From the NCBI RefSeq assembly GCF_002188465.1, contig NZ_NINW01000049.1, positions 248,001 to 312,000 of the forward strand: DNA of 64,000 nucleotides, written 5' to 3'. Numbering within the stretch: position 1 is the stretch's first letter; each line of letters begins with the position of its first letter. Source of the stretch: Pigmentiphaga sp. NML080357 (lineage in GTDB: Bacteria > Pseudomonadota > Gammaproteobacteria > Burkholderiales > Burkholderiaceae_B). A program made the position numbers and the translations under genes. The notes under the pieces are model-generated. The model worked only from the letters and a program-made list of their open reading frames with translations. It had not been told where the DNA came from and searched no databases. This document shows positions 1 to 8,508 of the stretch, in pieces.

Positions 1-128
1 TGGGCGAGATCCGCCGCGTCGGAGCGATTCCCCAGCTTGCGCTGCAGCCAGGCGACCAGCCACTGGCTATGTTCGTTGTACATGCTGCCGAGCGCTTGTC
101 CGGCGGCACTGTCGGCAGGTTGAGACAC
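1..128 (-). CDS. ECF sigma factor, FecI type (N-terminal fragment, cut by window edge)
   Basis: Read on the minus strand, the first 128 bases encode about 42 residues of an extracytoplasmic-function sigma factor that continues beyond the left edge. The segment MYNEHSQWLVAWLQRKLGN followed by SDAADLAQ matches region 2 of FecI-type sigma factors, which direct RNA polymerase to iron-uptake or surface-signalling genes, usually beside a FecR anti-sigma and a TonB receptor (none visible here). GTG at 128 is taken as start. An in-frame stop at 161-159 bounds the frame, so the only alternatives are TTG at 152 or ATG at 83. The role in iron uptake is inferred from the family only. Confidence 0.7.
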   Translation of the reverse strand, partial: MSQPADSAAGQALGSMYNEHSQWLVAWLQRKLGNRSDAADLA

Positions 129-200
129 GGGTTCCCCGAGGTGGCTACGCAAAGGGCCCTATTGTCCCATAAATGATATCGATTCGTATTCTTCATGGCC

Positions 201-1328
201 CTACCGAACGCAATCCCGCCCGTCGTTCTTCGCCTGGTACAGCGCACGATCGGCGCGTTCCATCAAGGCCAGGAGATTGTCGCCCGTACGGGCAATGGCG
301 ATCCCGAAGCTGGCAGTGGGGTGGAAGGCGTGCGCGAAGATGCCGGGCGCCGCGGCCTTGAACGCAGCCCGGGCGGTGTCGGCCATGGCATGGGCGGCGG
401 CAGCCAACCCCGGCGGTATCAGTATCGCGAACTCCTCGCCGCCGATGCGCCCGACGATCGCATCGCGCGGCGCCTTGTCTTTCAGGATGTCGGAAAAGGC
501 CCGGATGACCTTGTCGCCGTCGAGATGTCCGAAGCGGTCGTTGATCGACTTGAAGTGATCCAGGTCGGTCAGGATAAGGGCGGCGGGGGCGCTGTCGTTC
601 TGCCGCGCCAGCAGGGGCAGGGCGCGCGATTCGAAGCCGCGGCGGTTGAACAGCCCGGACAGCATGTCGATCTGGGCTTCCGCCTTGAACCGGTCCATCA
701 CGTCGACGGCAATGACCGCGAAGATGGCCGCCGCCAGCGTCGAACAGATCAGCGTGTCCGAAATCGACACCACGATCCAGTAGACCGCTTCGGACTGGGC
801 GGGGTCGATGCCGGGAATCAGGAACGTCAGGGGGCGGGAGACGAAACTCAGGAATGCGATGAAGACTTGACCGAAAAGCAGTTGTTCGACCGGGGTCCGT
901 TCATGGCGCTTGGCCAGGTCGACCAGCATTACGAAACAAATCGCGGCGAGCCCCAGGTTGATGGCAGCGGCGCGGATGGGCAGGTTGTCCTCGACCAGCA
1001 GGAAGAAGCCTCCGCCTGTCAGCGATATTGCCATGATGGCCATCAGGCTGCCGTAGTGCGGCCGGAGCCGAAGCCGCTTGGAGATCGCGATGGACAGCAG
1101 CATCGTGGCTGTCAGGATCAGCGTGTTGGAGACCATCCGCAGTTCCGGTTCGTCCAGGGCGAAGGCGGCATACAGGCTGCCGAAGGAAAGGATTCTCACC
1201 CCATACGAGAAAACGAGGATGGCGATGTAACCCAGTTCCCGCTGGTAGTACCAAAGGGCGAGCAGGCTGGCGCCGAAGATCGCCGACATGGATGTGTTCA
1301 GCACCCCGACGACGAATTCAACGCTCAT
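201..1328 (-). CDS. Membrane-anchored GGDEF diguanylate cyclase
   Basis: This 375-residue protein should make the second messenger cyclic di-GMP from two GTP. The N-terminal ~190 residues are hydrophobic with several membrane segments (starting MSVEFVVGVLNTSMSAIFGA) and act as an unknown sensor. The C-terminal ~170 residues form a GGDEF domain: LTDLDHFKSINDRFGHLDGD carries the nucleotide and metal-binding Asp, and the active-site loop is GRIGGEEFAIL, the permitted GGEEF form. The residue where the RxxD inhibitory site would start is Ala (APRD just before the loop), so product feedback at that site is probably absent. It stands alone with no linked receptor gene, and its ATG at 1328 is the natural start of the membrane segment. 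Confidence 0.9.
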   Translation of the reverse strand: MSVEFVVGVLNTSMSAIFGASLLALWYYQRELGYIAILVFSYGVRILSFGSLYAAFALDEPELRMVSNTLILTATMLLSIAISKRLRLRPHYGSLMAIMAISLTGGGFFLLVEDNLPIRAAAINLGLAAICFVMLVDLAKRHERTPVEQLLFGQVFIAFLSFVSRPLTFLIPGIDPAQSEAVYWIVVSISDTLICSTLAAAIFAVIAVDVMDRFKAEAQIDMLSGLFNRRGFESRALPLLARQNDSAPAALILTDLDHFKSINDRFGHLDGDKVIRAFSDILKDKAPRDAIVGRIGGEEFAILIPPGLAAAAHAMADTARAAFKAAAPGIFAHAFHPTASFGIAIARTGDNLLALMERADRALYQAKNDGRDCVR

Positions 1329-1503
1329 GCCGCACCGGTCGGATGGTCAATGCCCGGAACTCGCTCCGAATGGTGGGAATCGTATCTCGTCGAACAGGAA
1401 GACAGGCGGCCATAGGGGGATGAACAACCCGGAGCATGTTTGAGCGTCCGTGATTGTAGGCCCCATGGGACGGGGGGTCGAGAGTGGCCTGTTGCTTCTG
1501 CAA

Positions 1504-1640
1504 TGTCTACGACGCCCATGCCGGACGCCTTCGAAGCGGTCTGCAACGAGCTGGATTACCAGAACGTGCATGTCGAACGCTTCGCCGACTCCGGCATTCG
1601 CTGCTTCGGTGCGTGCGATACCGCCATACTGGAAGGCACG
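1504..1640 (+). pseudogene. Possible remnant of a VanB-type oxygenase reductase C-terminal region
   Basis: No complete gene fits the 350 bases between the cyclase and the Rieske gene (1329-1679). One plus-strand frame reads TTPMPDAFEAVCNEL and then NVHVERFAD. This resembles the stretch 'CGPxPLMDAFEA...VHVERF' between the NAD-binding region and the ferredoxin domain of vanillate-demethylase/phthalate-dioxygenase reductases. No FMN-binding, NAD-binding or [2Fe-2S] cysteine cluster survives. Such a reductase is the partner that the adjacent Rieske oxygenase lacks. The similarity is short and judged by eye, so chance is a real alternative; the rest of the gap shows nothing recognisable. Confidence 0.25.
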
Positions 1641-1679
1641 CACCCTCCGTCCCTTGTTACTCCATGCGCGTATTCGGCC

Positions 1680-2720
1680 TCACTGAGCAAGCTTCTCTCG
1701 ATTGACCCCGCAGCGCAGCTCTTTTTCCCGCGCAATCATCCTTTCAATGGCATGGCGAGCCTGGACTGGACCCTTGTCGGTAGCGAGGGCCAGCGAAAAA
1801 GCGCCGTCCCCTGTCCGTTCCAACGCCTTTTGCTGGAGCTCGAGAATCTGCTTGTCCTGATCGAACGTCTCCGCGGTCTGGAGGCGTATGTATTCGGTGA
1901 GCTCATGGTCGTCGGGCCGGTACTGTCTCGCGACGCCCCAGAAATAGTGCGAGCTGGTCGGCGTGGCAGGACTGATCGCATGGAGGACTCTCCGCTCCAG
2001 GGCGTGAGAGCGGCTGGACGAAGCCGGATACGATCCATTCTCGATGACGTGGGTCGAGGGAACGGTAAAGATGGTCGTGTGCCAGCGATTGATCCGCTCG
2101 TTGAAACCCGTCGCTTTTACGTAGAACGGAGGTGGCTCGCAATTCCAGATGTCGCGATGAACGCGGATCTGGGTCTCCGTCCGCTCTACCTTGACGGGTG
2201 CCTCGGCGACGGCGTCGTTGCCTATGGTCGTGTCGTGAACATAGGACTCATGCGAGAGATCGAGCAGATTATCGTTCAGCAGCCGGTAGTCCGCGTTGAT
2301 GAAGTGATATCCGGTGCAGGCGGTCCATTCCGGATCGTCCAGATAGTGAAAGTCAGGAACCTCATCTGCGTTCGCGAATGCACAGTCTCCCATCCATACC
2401 CATGCCAACGAATGTCGTTCTGCGACCGGATATGCCCGGACCCGCGCGTTGGCCGGAATCCGGTCCTGGCAGGGGATTCTGACGCAGTTGCCCTCCGCGT
2501 CGACCTGCAGTCCGTGATAACTGCAGCGAAGATGCTCGCCCGTCCGGCGGCCGAACGACAACGGCACGCTGCGATGGGGACAACGGTCGTCGAGGACGGC
2601 CAGCTTGCCGGTTTCCGTCCTGAAGACGACGAGAGGGCGGCCAAGCAGGGTGACCGACTTGGGATGGTCTCCAATATCCTTCAAGAACGATGCCGCGTAC
2701 CACGCATTCTCAACCCACAT
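1680..2720 (-). CDS. VanA-type Rieske [2Fe-2S] aromatic oxygenase, terminal component
   Basis: A 346-residue oxygenase subunit of the vanillate O-demethylase/phthalate oxygenase class, which hydroxylates or O-demethylates aromatic acids in the cytoplasm using electrons from a separate reductase. The Rieske cluster ligands are C47-P-H49 and C66-S-Y-H69. The mononuclear iron site is in NLLDLSHESYVH: bridging D154, ligands H157 and H162. Length and the N-terminus (MWVENAWYAASF) fit the family, and an AGGAAA ribosome site precedes the ATG. It lies 24 bases after a Bug binding-protein gene in the same direction, which probably captures the substrate. No intact reductase is adjacent; a possible remnant lies beyond its stop. 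The substrate cannot be read from the sequence. Confidence 0.88.
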   Translation of the reverse strand: MWVENAWYAASFLKDIGDHPKSVTLLGRPLVVFRTETGKLAVLDDRCPHRSVPLSFGRRTGEHLRCSYHGLQVDAEGNCVRIPCQDRIPANARVRAYPVAERHSLAWVWMGDCAFANADEVPDFHYLDDPEWTACTGYHFINADYRLLNDNLLDLSHESYVHDTTIGNDAVAEAPVKVERTETQIRVHRDIWNCEPPPFYVKATGFNERINRWHTTIFTVPSTHVIENGSYPASSSRSHALERRVLHAISPATPTSSHYFWGVARQYRPDDHELTEYIRLQTAETFDQDKQILELQQKALERTGDGAFSLALATDKGPVQARHAIERMIAREKELRCGVNREKLAQ

Positions 2721-2744
2721 TTTCCTGTGCTCCGTGAATCATGT

Positions 2745-3707
2745 TCAATCCAGCCTGATGCCGCTTTTCCTGGCGATTTCTCGCATGCGGCCATCGTCTT
2801 CGTCGATGAATTTCGCCAGTTCCACTGGCGTATTGCCAATGGGCTGCATGTGGCTCGAGGCGAGGTTGGCGCGGACTTCGCGGTCCTTCAGCGCGGCATT
2901 GAGCATGCGCGAGAGCGAGTCCACCACCTGCTTGGGCGTATTGCGGGGGGCAAGCATGGCGTACCAGCCGGTCAACGCGTAGCCATCCATGCCGGAGGCC
3001 TCCGCCACCGTCGGGACTGCCGGGAGCAGCTCGGAGCGTTTGGCTGATGTAACGGCAAGGGCACGGAGTCGATTGCCCAAGTAGGGTGCGATGGACGTCA
3101 GGCTTATTACGCCCAGGTCGGTTTGCCTGCTGATCACATCGTTCGCTGCCTGGCTGCACCCCTTGTAGGGAACGTGGACGATGTCGATATTCGCCATGGA
3201 CTTCAGCAGCTCTCCTGCGAAGTGATGAATATTGCCCGCGCCACAGGAGGCGTAGGAAAACCTGCCCGCTCCACTTCTGGCCAGTTTGATCACATCGCTT
3301 AGCGTATGGAACGGTGAGTTAGACGGCGTGACGAAAACCACCGGCGATTCGGCCAGCATCCCGATGGGTGCAAGCGATGTTCTGGCGTTGTAGTCGGTGT
3401 TGCTATAGACGATCGGATTGATGACCAACCCATTCGTGGTAAGCAGCAAGGTCTTGCCATCCGGCGCGGCGGCCGCAACGTAGCTGGTGGCGATGTTCCC
3501 GCCCGCGCCGGGTTTGTTTTCGACGATCACCGGACTGCCAAGCTGTTGCTGCAGAGAACGTGACAGCACACGCGCCAGACTGTCGACTCCACCACCAGCG
3601 GTAAAGGGAACGATAATGCGCGTCACTCCACCCGGATCGGCGGCAGACGCACAGGCAGTCGCCATCATTGCGACGACGCAAACCAGTCCTTGCGCAATGC
3701 GCTTCAT
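2745..3707 (-). CDS. Bug/TctC-family periplasmic solute-binding protein (1 of 6)
   Basis: A 320-residue binding protein of the Bug family, the periplasmic component of tripartite tricarboxylate transporters, which capture small organic acids. A cleavable signal (MKRIAQGLVCVVAMMATACASA) is followed by the family's first ligand loop, here IIVPFTAGGGVDSLARVL, with Ala replacing the usual Pro before GG, and by the PDGKTLLLTTNG and VPYKG motifs. GTG at 3713 is also open, but ATG at 3707 has GGAGG seven bases upstream and is preferred. It is co-directional with the downstream Rieske oxygenase and the upstream LysR gene. No TctA/TctB membrane genes are in the window, so it must share a transporter encoded elsewhere or serve in sensing. 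Confidence 0.9.
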   Translation of the reverse strand: MKRIAQGLVCVVAMMATACASAADPGGVTRIIVPFTAGGGVDSLARVLSRSLQQQLGSPVIVENKPGAGGNIATSYVAAAAPDGKTLLLTTNGLVINPIVYSNTDYNARTSLAPIGMLAESPVVFVTPSNSPFHTLSDVIKLARSGAGRFSYASCGAGNIHHFAGELLKSMANIDIVHVPYKGCSQAANDVISRQTDLGVISLTSIAPYLGNRLRALAVTSAKRSELLPAVPTVAEASGMDGYALTGWYAMLAPRNTPKQVVDSLSRMLNAALKDREVRANLASSHMQPIGNTPVELAKFIDEDDGRMREIARKSGIRLD

Positions 3708-3827
3708 CTTCACTCCTCCATCTCATGGCCTTCATGTTGGAATCCGGCGCTATTCACCGGGCGGGCCGTGGGAGGAGAGTGTCAATGACCGAATTGGAGC
3801 GGGCAAGCCTGGCAGGCGTGGATTCTG

Positions 3828-4754
3828 TTATTCACTTTTTGAATCGATTGCGTGAGTCAAGTGGCCACACGTCGAATAAAACACCGCTCGCGCGAGGTCA
3901 CGGGCTACTTCTTGCAAGGGCGTGAGATCACTGGGCGCGGGAGAAGAGAGGTATAGCTCGGTCGTTATCGCCGGGTTGACGATGCGCTGGACGACCAGGT
4001 TTGGCTCGGCCCATTTCGAGGCGAGGGCGACCCGTGTGGAAACGGTGTGCGCAAAGCCGGCCGCAACGAGGTCGAACAGAGAGTCCACGGCGTCGACTTC
4101 GAACTCTATCCGCAATCCGACATGATGGCGTGCCGCGGCGGCTTCGAGTGGCTGGCGGGTGACGTGGGGCGCCGAAGGCATGACCAGGCGAAGTCCATCC
4201 AGATTCGAGACATCCACCCAGGACGGGTCCGGGCCGACAGCAGTCCGGCCGACGAGATACAGATCCTGCCTGCCCAAGAGCTCGGCAACCAGTGCGCTGG
4301 CAGGGGGCGGACTGTGAAGTATCGCGAAGTCGATGCGCGAGGCCCGCAGCTGGTCATGCAGTTGCGACGACAGCAGGTTGATGACGCTGAGCCGCGCCAG
4401 CGGAAGCCTTTCGTTGAAACGCCTGACGTACTCGGAGATCATCATGCGCCCCACGCTGGGAGTCAGCCCGCACACGATATGGCCCCGAAGCCTGGAATCG
4501 CCCTCGTGCAGCTCCAGCAAAGCGCGGTCTACCGATTTCAGAATGGTCTTGGCTCGAGGAAGGAAACGATTGCCCGCGTCTGTCAACGTTACCCCGCGTC
4601 CATGCCGATGGAACAAGCTGGCGCCGATTGCCAGCTCCAGGGCTCGGATCTGACGGCTGAGCGTCGGTTGTGGAACATCGAGGATATCGGCTGCTCGCGC
4701 GAGGCCGCCGAGTTCGGCGACCGAGACAAAATATCTAAGCTGTTGGACGTCCAA
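3828..4754 (-). CDS. LysR-family transcriptional regulator
   Basis: A 308-residue LysR regulator. The N-terminal winged helix-turn-helix (MDVQQLRYFVSVAELGGLA, then PQPTLSRQIRALE) is followed by a periplasmic-binding-like effector domain. The start is set at TTG 4754 because GAGGAAAAAGG lies just upstream and the family consensus begins at this point; an ATG at 4805 in the same frame would add an atypical 17 residues. It is followed, on the same strand, by a Bug protein and a Rieske oxygenase, so it most likely activates them in response to the aromatic substrate. Unlike most LysR genes it is not divergent from its presumed target. Confidence 0.87.
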   Translation of the reverse strand: MDVQQLRYFVSVAELGGLARAADILDVPQPTLSRQIRALELAIGASLFHRHGRGVTLTDAGNRFLPRAKTILKSVDRALLELHEGDSRLRGHIVCGLTPSVGRMMISEYVRRFNERLPLARLSVINLLSSQLHDQLRASRIDFAILHSPPPASALVAELLGRQDLYLVGRTAVGPDPSWVDVSNLDGLRLVMPSAPHVTRQPLEAAAARHHVGLRIEFEVDAVDSLFDLVAAGFAHTVSTRVALASKWAEPNLVVQRIVNPAITTELYLSSPAPSDLTPLQEVARDLARAVFYSTCGHLTHAIDSKSE

Positions 4755-4852
4755 GGCTACCTTTTTCCTCGCTGCGTCTGTTCTTGCAGCTCCGTGGCAA
4801 CGCACCTGTCGGTCGATTTTTACATACCGGCAGGAGAGTGACGCACTTGCGG

Positions 4853-6391
4853 CTACGACTGCTCCCGTAGCGGCCTGCGAAACTGCACAGCCTCCGCCAT
4901 ATGCATGCCATCGATCTCCGCCGCTCCCGCCAGGTCCGCCACCGTCCGCGCCACTTTAAGCACCCGGTGCGCCGTGCGCGCCGACCAGGCAAACTGCTTC
5001 ATCGCCTGTTTCCACAATGCCCGCGCCCCGGCGTCGGGGCGGCAATAGGCGTCGACCTGTCCCGGCGACAGCGCGGCATTCGCGCAACCCTGGCGGTCGT
5101 ACTGCAGTGCCAGCGCGGCTTCGACACGTTGGCGGACGGCGGCCGTCGGCTCGCCCGGCGGAAGATCGGCCCAGTCGTCGGGAGCGGCGGGGACTTCCAC
5201 CTGCAGATCGATGCGGTCGAGCAAGGGACCGGACAGCCGTCCGCGGTAGGCGGCGACCTGGTCGGGCGTGCAGCGGCACGCGCGAACGGTACTGCCGTGC
5301 CATCCGCAGCGGCAGGGGTTCATGGCCGCCACCAATTGGAAGCGGGCGGGGTAGTCGGTGCGATGCAAGGTGCGCGCGATCGAGACCCGCCCGGTTTCCA
5401 GCGGCTCGCGCAAGGTCTCGAGCACATGCCGGCCGAATTCGGGCAACTCGTCGAGAAACAGTACGCCCAAGTGCGCGAAGGTGATCTCGCCCGGGCGAGG
5501 CCGTGATCCTCCGCCGACCAGGGCCGAAGCCGAGATCGAGTGGTGCGGCGCGCGGAAGGGCCGCAGGCCGAAGGGCGCGGGCGGGCCCGGTGCCAGGCCG
5601 GCGATGGCCGCGGCCTCGAGCGCCTCGTCGTGGCGCAGTGGCGGCAGGAGGCCGGGCAGGCGTTGGGCCAGCATGCTCTTGCCCGAACCGGGCGGGCCGA
5701 GCATCAGCAGGTTGTGCCCGCCCGCCGCGGCCACTTCGAGCGCCCGGCGTGCCCCGTACTGGCCCCTGACGTCGGCCAGGCAGGGCGGATCCGACGTGGC
5801 CGTGTCGGGCGCGGCGGCGGCCATGCCCAGATCCGCCTTTTCTTCCAGCTGCGCGACGACGTCCTGCAGCGTGGCCGCGCCATAGATGCGCAGCCCCGGC
5901 ACGCGCGCCGCCAACCGGGCGCTGGCGGCGGGCAGGAGCAGGTCGGCATCCGGCTGGCGGCGCGATATCGATAGCGCAATGGCCAGCGCGCCGGCTATGG
6001 GCACCAGCGCGCCGGTAAGCGAAAGTTCGCCTGCCAGCACCCATCGCGAGAGGGGCGCGGTGGAACCGTCGCGGCCCTTGCGGGCCGCCAGCGCAGGCAT
6101 GGCGACCTGCCCCGATGCCAGCAGTACGCCTATCGCGATCGGCAGATCGAAACGCCCGGATTCCTTCGGCAGGTCGGCCGGCGCGAGATTGACCGTGACC
6201 CGGCCCGCCGGGAATTCGTAGCCCGAGCTGAGCAGCGCCGCGCGCACGCGTTCGCGGCTTTCGCGGACTTCGGTATCGGCCAGGCCGACCATGGTGAACG
6301 AGGGCAGGCCGGGCGCGAGATGGACCTCGACGCGCACGGGCGGCGCATCGATGCCCGTAAGCGCGCAACTGGCGAGGACGGCGAGGGTCAT
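4853..6391 (-). CDS. comM: ComM/YifB-type Mg-chelatase-like AAA+ ATPase
   Basis: A 512-residue helicase-like ATPase of the YifB/ComM family; ComM promotes branch migration during natural transformation and recombination. The N-terminal Lon-protease-like fold (LASCALTGIDAPPVRVEVHL, VGLADTEVRESRERVRAAL) precedes the AAA+ core with Walker A GPPGSGKS, Walker B FLDELPEF and the zinc-like cysteine cluster in MNPCRCGWHG...CRC. The C-terminal lid domain is complete. The open frame extends upstream to 6526, but ATG at 6391 gives the standard length and family N-terminus. It is a housekeeping-type gene not linked to the surrounding catabolic modules. Confidence 0.93.
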   Translation of the reverse strand: MTLAVLASCALTGIDAPPVRVEVHLAPGLPSFTMVGLADTEVRESRERVRAALLSSGYEFPAGRVTVNLAPADLPKESGRFDLPIAIGVLLASGQVAMPALAARKGRDGSTAPLSRWVLAGELSLTGALVPIAGALAIALSISRRQPDADLLLPAASARLAARVPGLRIYGAATLQDVVAQLEEKADLGMAAAAPDTATSDPPCLADVRGQYGARRALEVAAAGGHNLLMLGPPGSGKSMLAQRLPGLLPPLRHDEALEAAAIAGLAPGPPAPFGLRPFRAPHHSISASALVGGGSRPRPGEITFAHLGVLFLDELPEFGRHVLETLREPLETGRVSIARTLHRTDYPARFQLVAAMNPCRCGWHGSTVRACRCTPDQVAAYRGRLSGPLLDRIDLQVEVPAAPDDWADLPPGEPTAAVRQRVEAALALQYDRQGCANAALSPGQVDAYCRPDAGARALWKQAMKQFAWSARTAHRVLKVARTVADLAGAAEIDGMHMAEAVQFRRPLREQS

Positions 6392-6529
6392 GGTGGGCGG
6401 GGGCGGTGAAAAGACCGAAGTATCCCCGCAAAACGGCGGCAACCGGAGCGGGACGAGGACGATTTGGTCCACGCCCGCCGGCGCTTCGTGCTGGTGATTT
6501 CCGCAGAAGGCCTGCGCTTGGCGCAAGCG

Positions 6530-7582
6530 CTACCTGCTTGCGGCTTGGCGCCACGCGTCGGCGAATTCGCGCAGCAACTGCGCCGCGGGCACCTCGCGGC
6601 AAGCACTGGCATTCTGGCCGCACCATAGCGGAGAAAAGTCGTCCAGCCCCTTGGCTTCGGCCTTGGCGCGCAATGGGGCGATGGCGGAGGTGGCCAACGG
6701 AAAGGCCGGAGCAGCCGGGCTGATGGGGCCCAGCTCTTTCATGAGGCGATTGACGATGCCCCGCGCCGGGCGTCCGGTAAACAGATTGGTGAGCGCGGTG
6801 TGCGCGGCGCCGCGCTTGATCGCGGCCCGGTGAACCGGGTTGCTGGTGGCTTCGGGGCATAGCAGGAACGCTGTGCCGATCTGCACCCCGCTGGCGCCCA
6901 GCGCGTGCGCGGCCGCCACGCCGCGGGCGTCGGCGATGCCTCCGGCGGCGATGACCGGCACGCGGACGGCCGCCACGACTTGGGGCAGCAGCGCGAATGT
7001 CCCGATCTGGGTGTCGATATCGTCGGTAAGGAACATGCCGCGATGGCCGCCCGCCTCATTGCCCTGGGCGACGATGGCATCGGCGCCGTTTCGTTCCAGC
7101 CAGACGGCCTCTTCCACCGTCGTGGCCGACGCCAGCACCTTGGACCCCCAGGATTTCACGCGATCGAGCAACTCAGGCGGCGGCAGCCCGAAATGAAAGC
7201 TCACGACGGGTGGCCGGAATGCTTCGACGATGTCCGCAACCTGATGGGTGAAGGGTTCGCGGCCCGGTCCGGCGGGTATCGTGGCCGGGTCGATTCCGTA
7301 CTCCGCGAAATAAGGGGCGAGCGCCTTGCGCCAGGCAGCTTCGCGGTCCGCATCCGGCTCGGGCGGTGTATGGCAGAAGAAGTTGACGTTGTAAGGCTGG
7401 TCGGTGCCGGCGCGCATGGCTTGCAGCTCCCCGCGCAGGGTCTCGGTCGTCAGGGTCGCACAGGCCAGCGAGCCCAGGCCGCCGGCATTCGACGCCGCGA
7501 TGGCCAGCGCGCTGGTCTGGCCAAGGGCCATGGGCGCCTGGATGACCGGATATCGTGTGCCGAGCAGGGATTCGAGTCTCAT
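6530..7582 (-). CDS. Nitronate monooxygenase (2-nitropropane dioxygenase family)
   Basis: A 350-residue FMN-dependent TIM-barrel enzyme that oxidises toxic alkyl nitronates such as propionate 3-nitronate. The family start MRLESLLGTRYPVIQAPMA, the FMN-binding glycine-rich segment VPVIAAGGIADARGVAAA, and the catalytic-His motif GNEAGGHRGMF are all present, and the length is typical. ATG at 7582 has an AGAAG upstream. It stands alone on the minus strand; the gap to comM is 138 bases. A broader flavin-dependent oxidoreductase activity cannot be excluded. Confidence 0.9.
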   Translation of the reverse strand: MRLESLLGTRYPVIQAPMALGQTSALAIAASNAGGLGSLACATLTTETLRGELQAMRAGTDQPYNVNFFCHTPPEPDADREAAWRKALAPYFAEYGIDPATIPAGPGREPFTHQVADIVEAFRPPVVSFHFGLPPPELLDRVKSWGSKVLASATTVEEAVWLERNGADAIVAQGNEAGGHRGMFLTDDIDTQIGTFALLPQVVAAVRVPVIAAGGIADARGVAAAHALGASGVQIGTAFLLCPEATSNPVHRAAIKRGAAHTALTNLFTGRPARGIVNRLMKELGPISPAAPAFPLATSAIAPLRAKAEAKGLDDFSPLWCGQNASACREVPAAQLLREFADAWRQAASR

Positions 7583-7782
7583 GGGCTTCTCTGTGAAAAG
7601 GTACGATGGTCGAGGTACTCAGGATCCCGCGCAGCGCGCGCAGGGGGCTCGCGCTCGTTGCCCGGAAGGTATGTCGATGATACCGCCCGTTGCGCCAGCG
7701 GATCGAAGGGACGGAACATGTCCGCGGCCGGTGGCGCGCGGCCAGCGATGCGCCCTGCCTGCGGCGTTATGATTTGCAGCTT

Positions 7783-8436
7783 ATGAAGAAGCTCGAACTG
7801 GACAAAAGCGGCACCCGGCTCCTGGACGGTCCCGTGGGAAAGATGGAGGTCGTGTTCGACCTTCCGGACGCGGCCATCGCGGGAATCGCCGTGGTGGCCC
7901 ACCCCCAGCCGCTGCTGGGCGGGAGCGCCAGGCACAAGATTCCCCACTTCCTGGCGCGGGCGCTGTGCGACGCGGGATGGCTGGCCGCGCGTCCGAACTT
8001 CCGGGGAGTCGGACAAAGCGCCGGCACGCACGACGGCGGCCAGGGAGAGACAGACGACCTGCTCGCGCTATGCGACACGCTGCGCAACACGTATCCAGGC
8101 ACGCGGCTGGTCTTGGTCGGTTTTTCTTTCGGCGCCTTCGTGCAGGCCAGGGTGGCCCGGGCGCTGGCCGAACGTGGCGAACCGGCATGGCGGGTGTGCC
8201 TGGCGGGGATGCCTTATGGGGAGGTCGAAGGGCGCGGCCCGTACGAGCCTCCTGCGGAGATTCCGGATGCGCTAGTCGTTCACGGCGAGCTCGACGAGCG
8301 CGTGCCGCTCGCCGCGATCTTCGATTGGGCGCGGCCCCAGGGCCAGCCGGTGGTGGTGATCCCGAACGCGGATCATTTCTTCTCGGGGCGGCTGCATCTG
8401 CTGCGTTCGCTGGTGATGTCGCACGTGACGAGCTGA
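7783..8436 (+). CDS. Alpha/beta hydrolase (COG2945-like)
   Basis: A 217-residue alpha/beta hydrolase. The segment VVAHPQPLLGGSARHKIPHF and then ARPNFRGVGQSAGTHDGG resemble the small bacterial hydrolases of COG2945, while VLVGFSFGAFVQARVA carries the nucleophile elbow G-F-S-F-G with Ser. Asp in VVHGELDERVPL and His in NADHFFSGRLH complete a plausible triad. ATG at 7783 is chosen because the homologous fold starts there; the frame is open back to 7690, and there is no clear ribosome site. It does not overlap or pair with a neighbour, so the substrate is unknown. Confidence 0.8.
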   Translation: MKKLELDKSGTRLLDGPVGKMEVVFDLPDAAIAGIAVVAHPQPLLGGSARHKIPHFLARALCDAGWLAARPNFRGVGQSAGTHDGGQGETDDLLALCDTLRNTYPGTRLVLVGFSFGAFVQARVARALAERGEPAWRVCLAGMPYGEVEGRGPYEPPAEIPDALVVHGELDERVPLAAIFDWARPQGQPVVVIPNADHFFSGRLHLLRSLVMSHVTS

Positions 8437-8508
8437 TTCTCCCGGCTCGGCGCAGCGGGAAGCTTCGTTCGCCCGACGGCCTCGCTGCGGCCGGAAGGCG
8501 ATCGGAAT

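Noticed and set aside
195-1415. Long plus-strand open frame opposite the diguanylate cyclase
   Set aside because: Low-complexity Arg/Gly/Gln-rich translation; it is the antisense of a gene with clear GGDEF motifs.
1440-3047. 535-codon plus-strand frame across the Rieske and Bug genes
   Set aside because: Antisense shadow for most of its length; only the segment near 1504-1640 looked protein-like and is reported separately with low confidence.
4956-6860. 634-codon frame opposite in phase to comM
   Set aside because: Arg/Ala/Pro-rich shadow with no domain; comM is the gene here.
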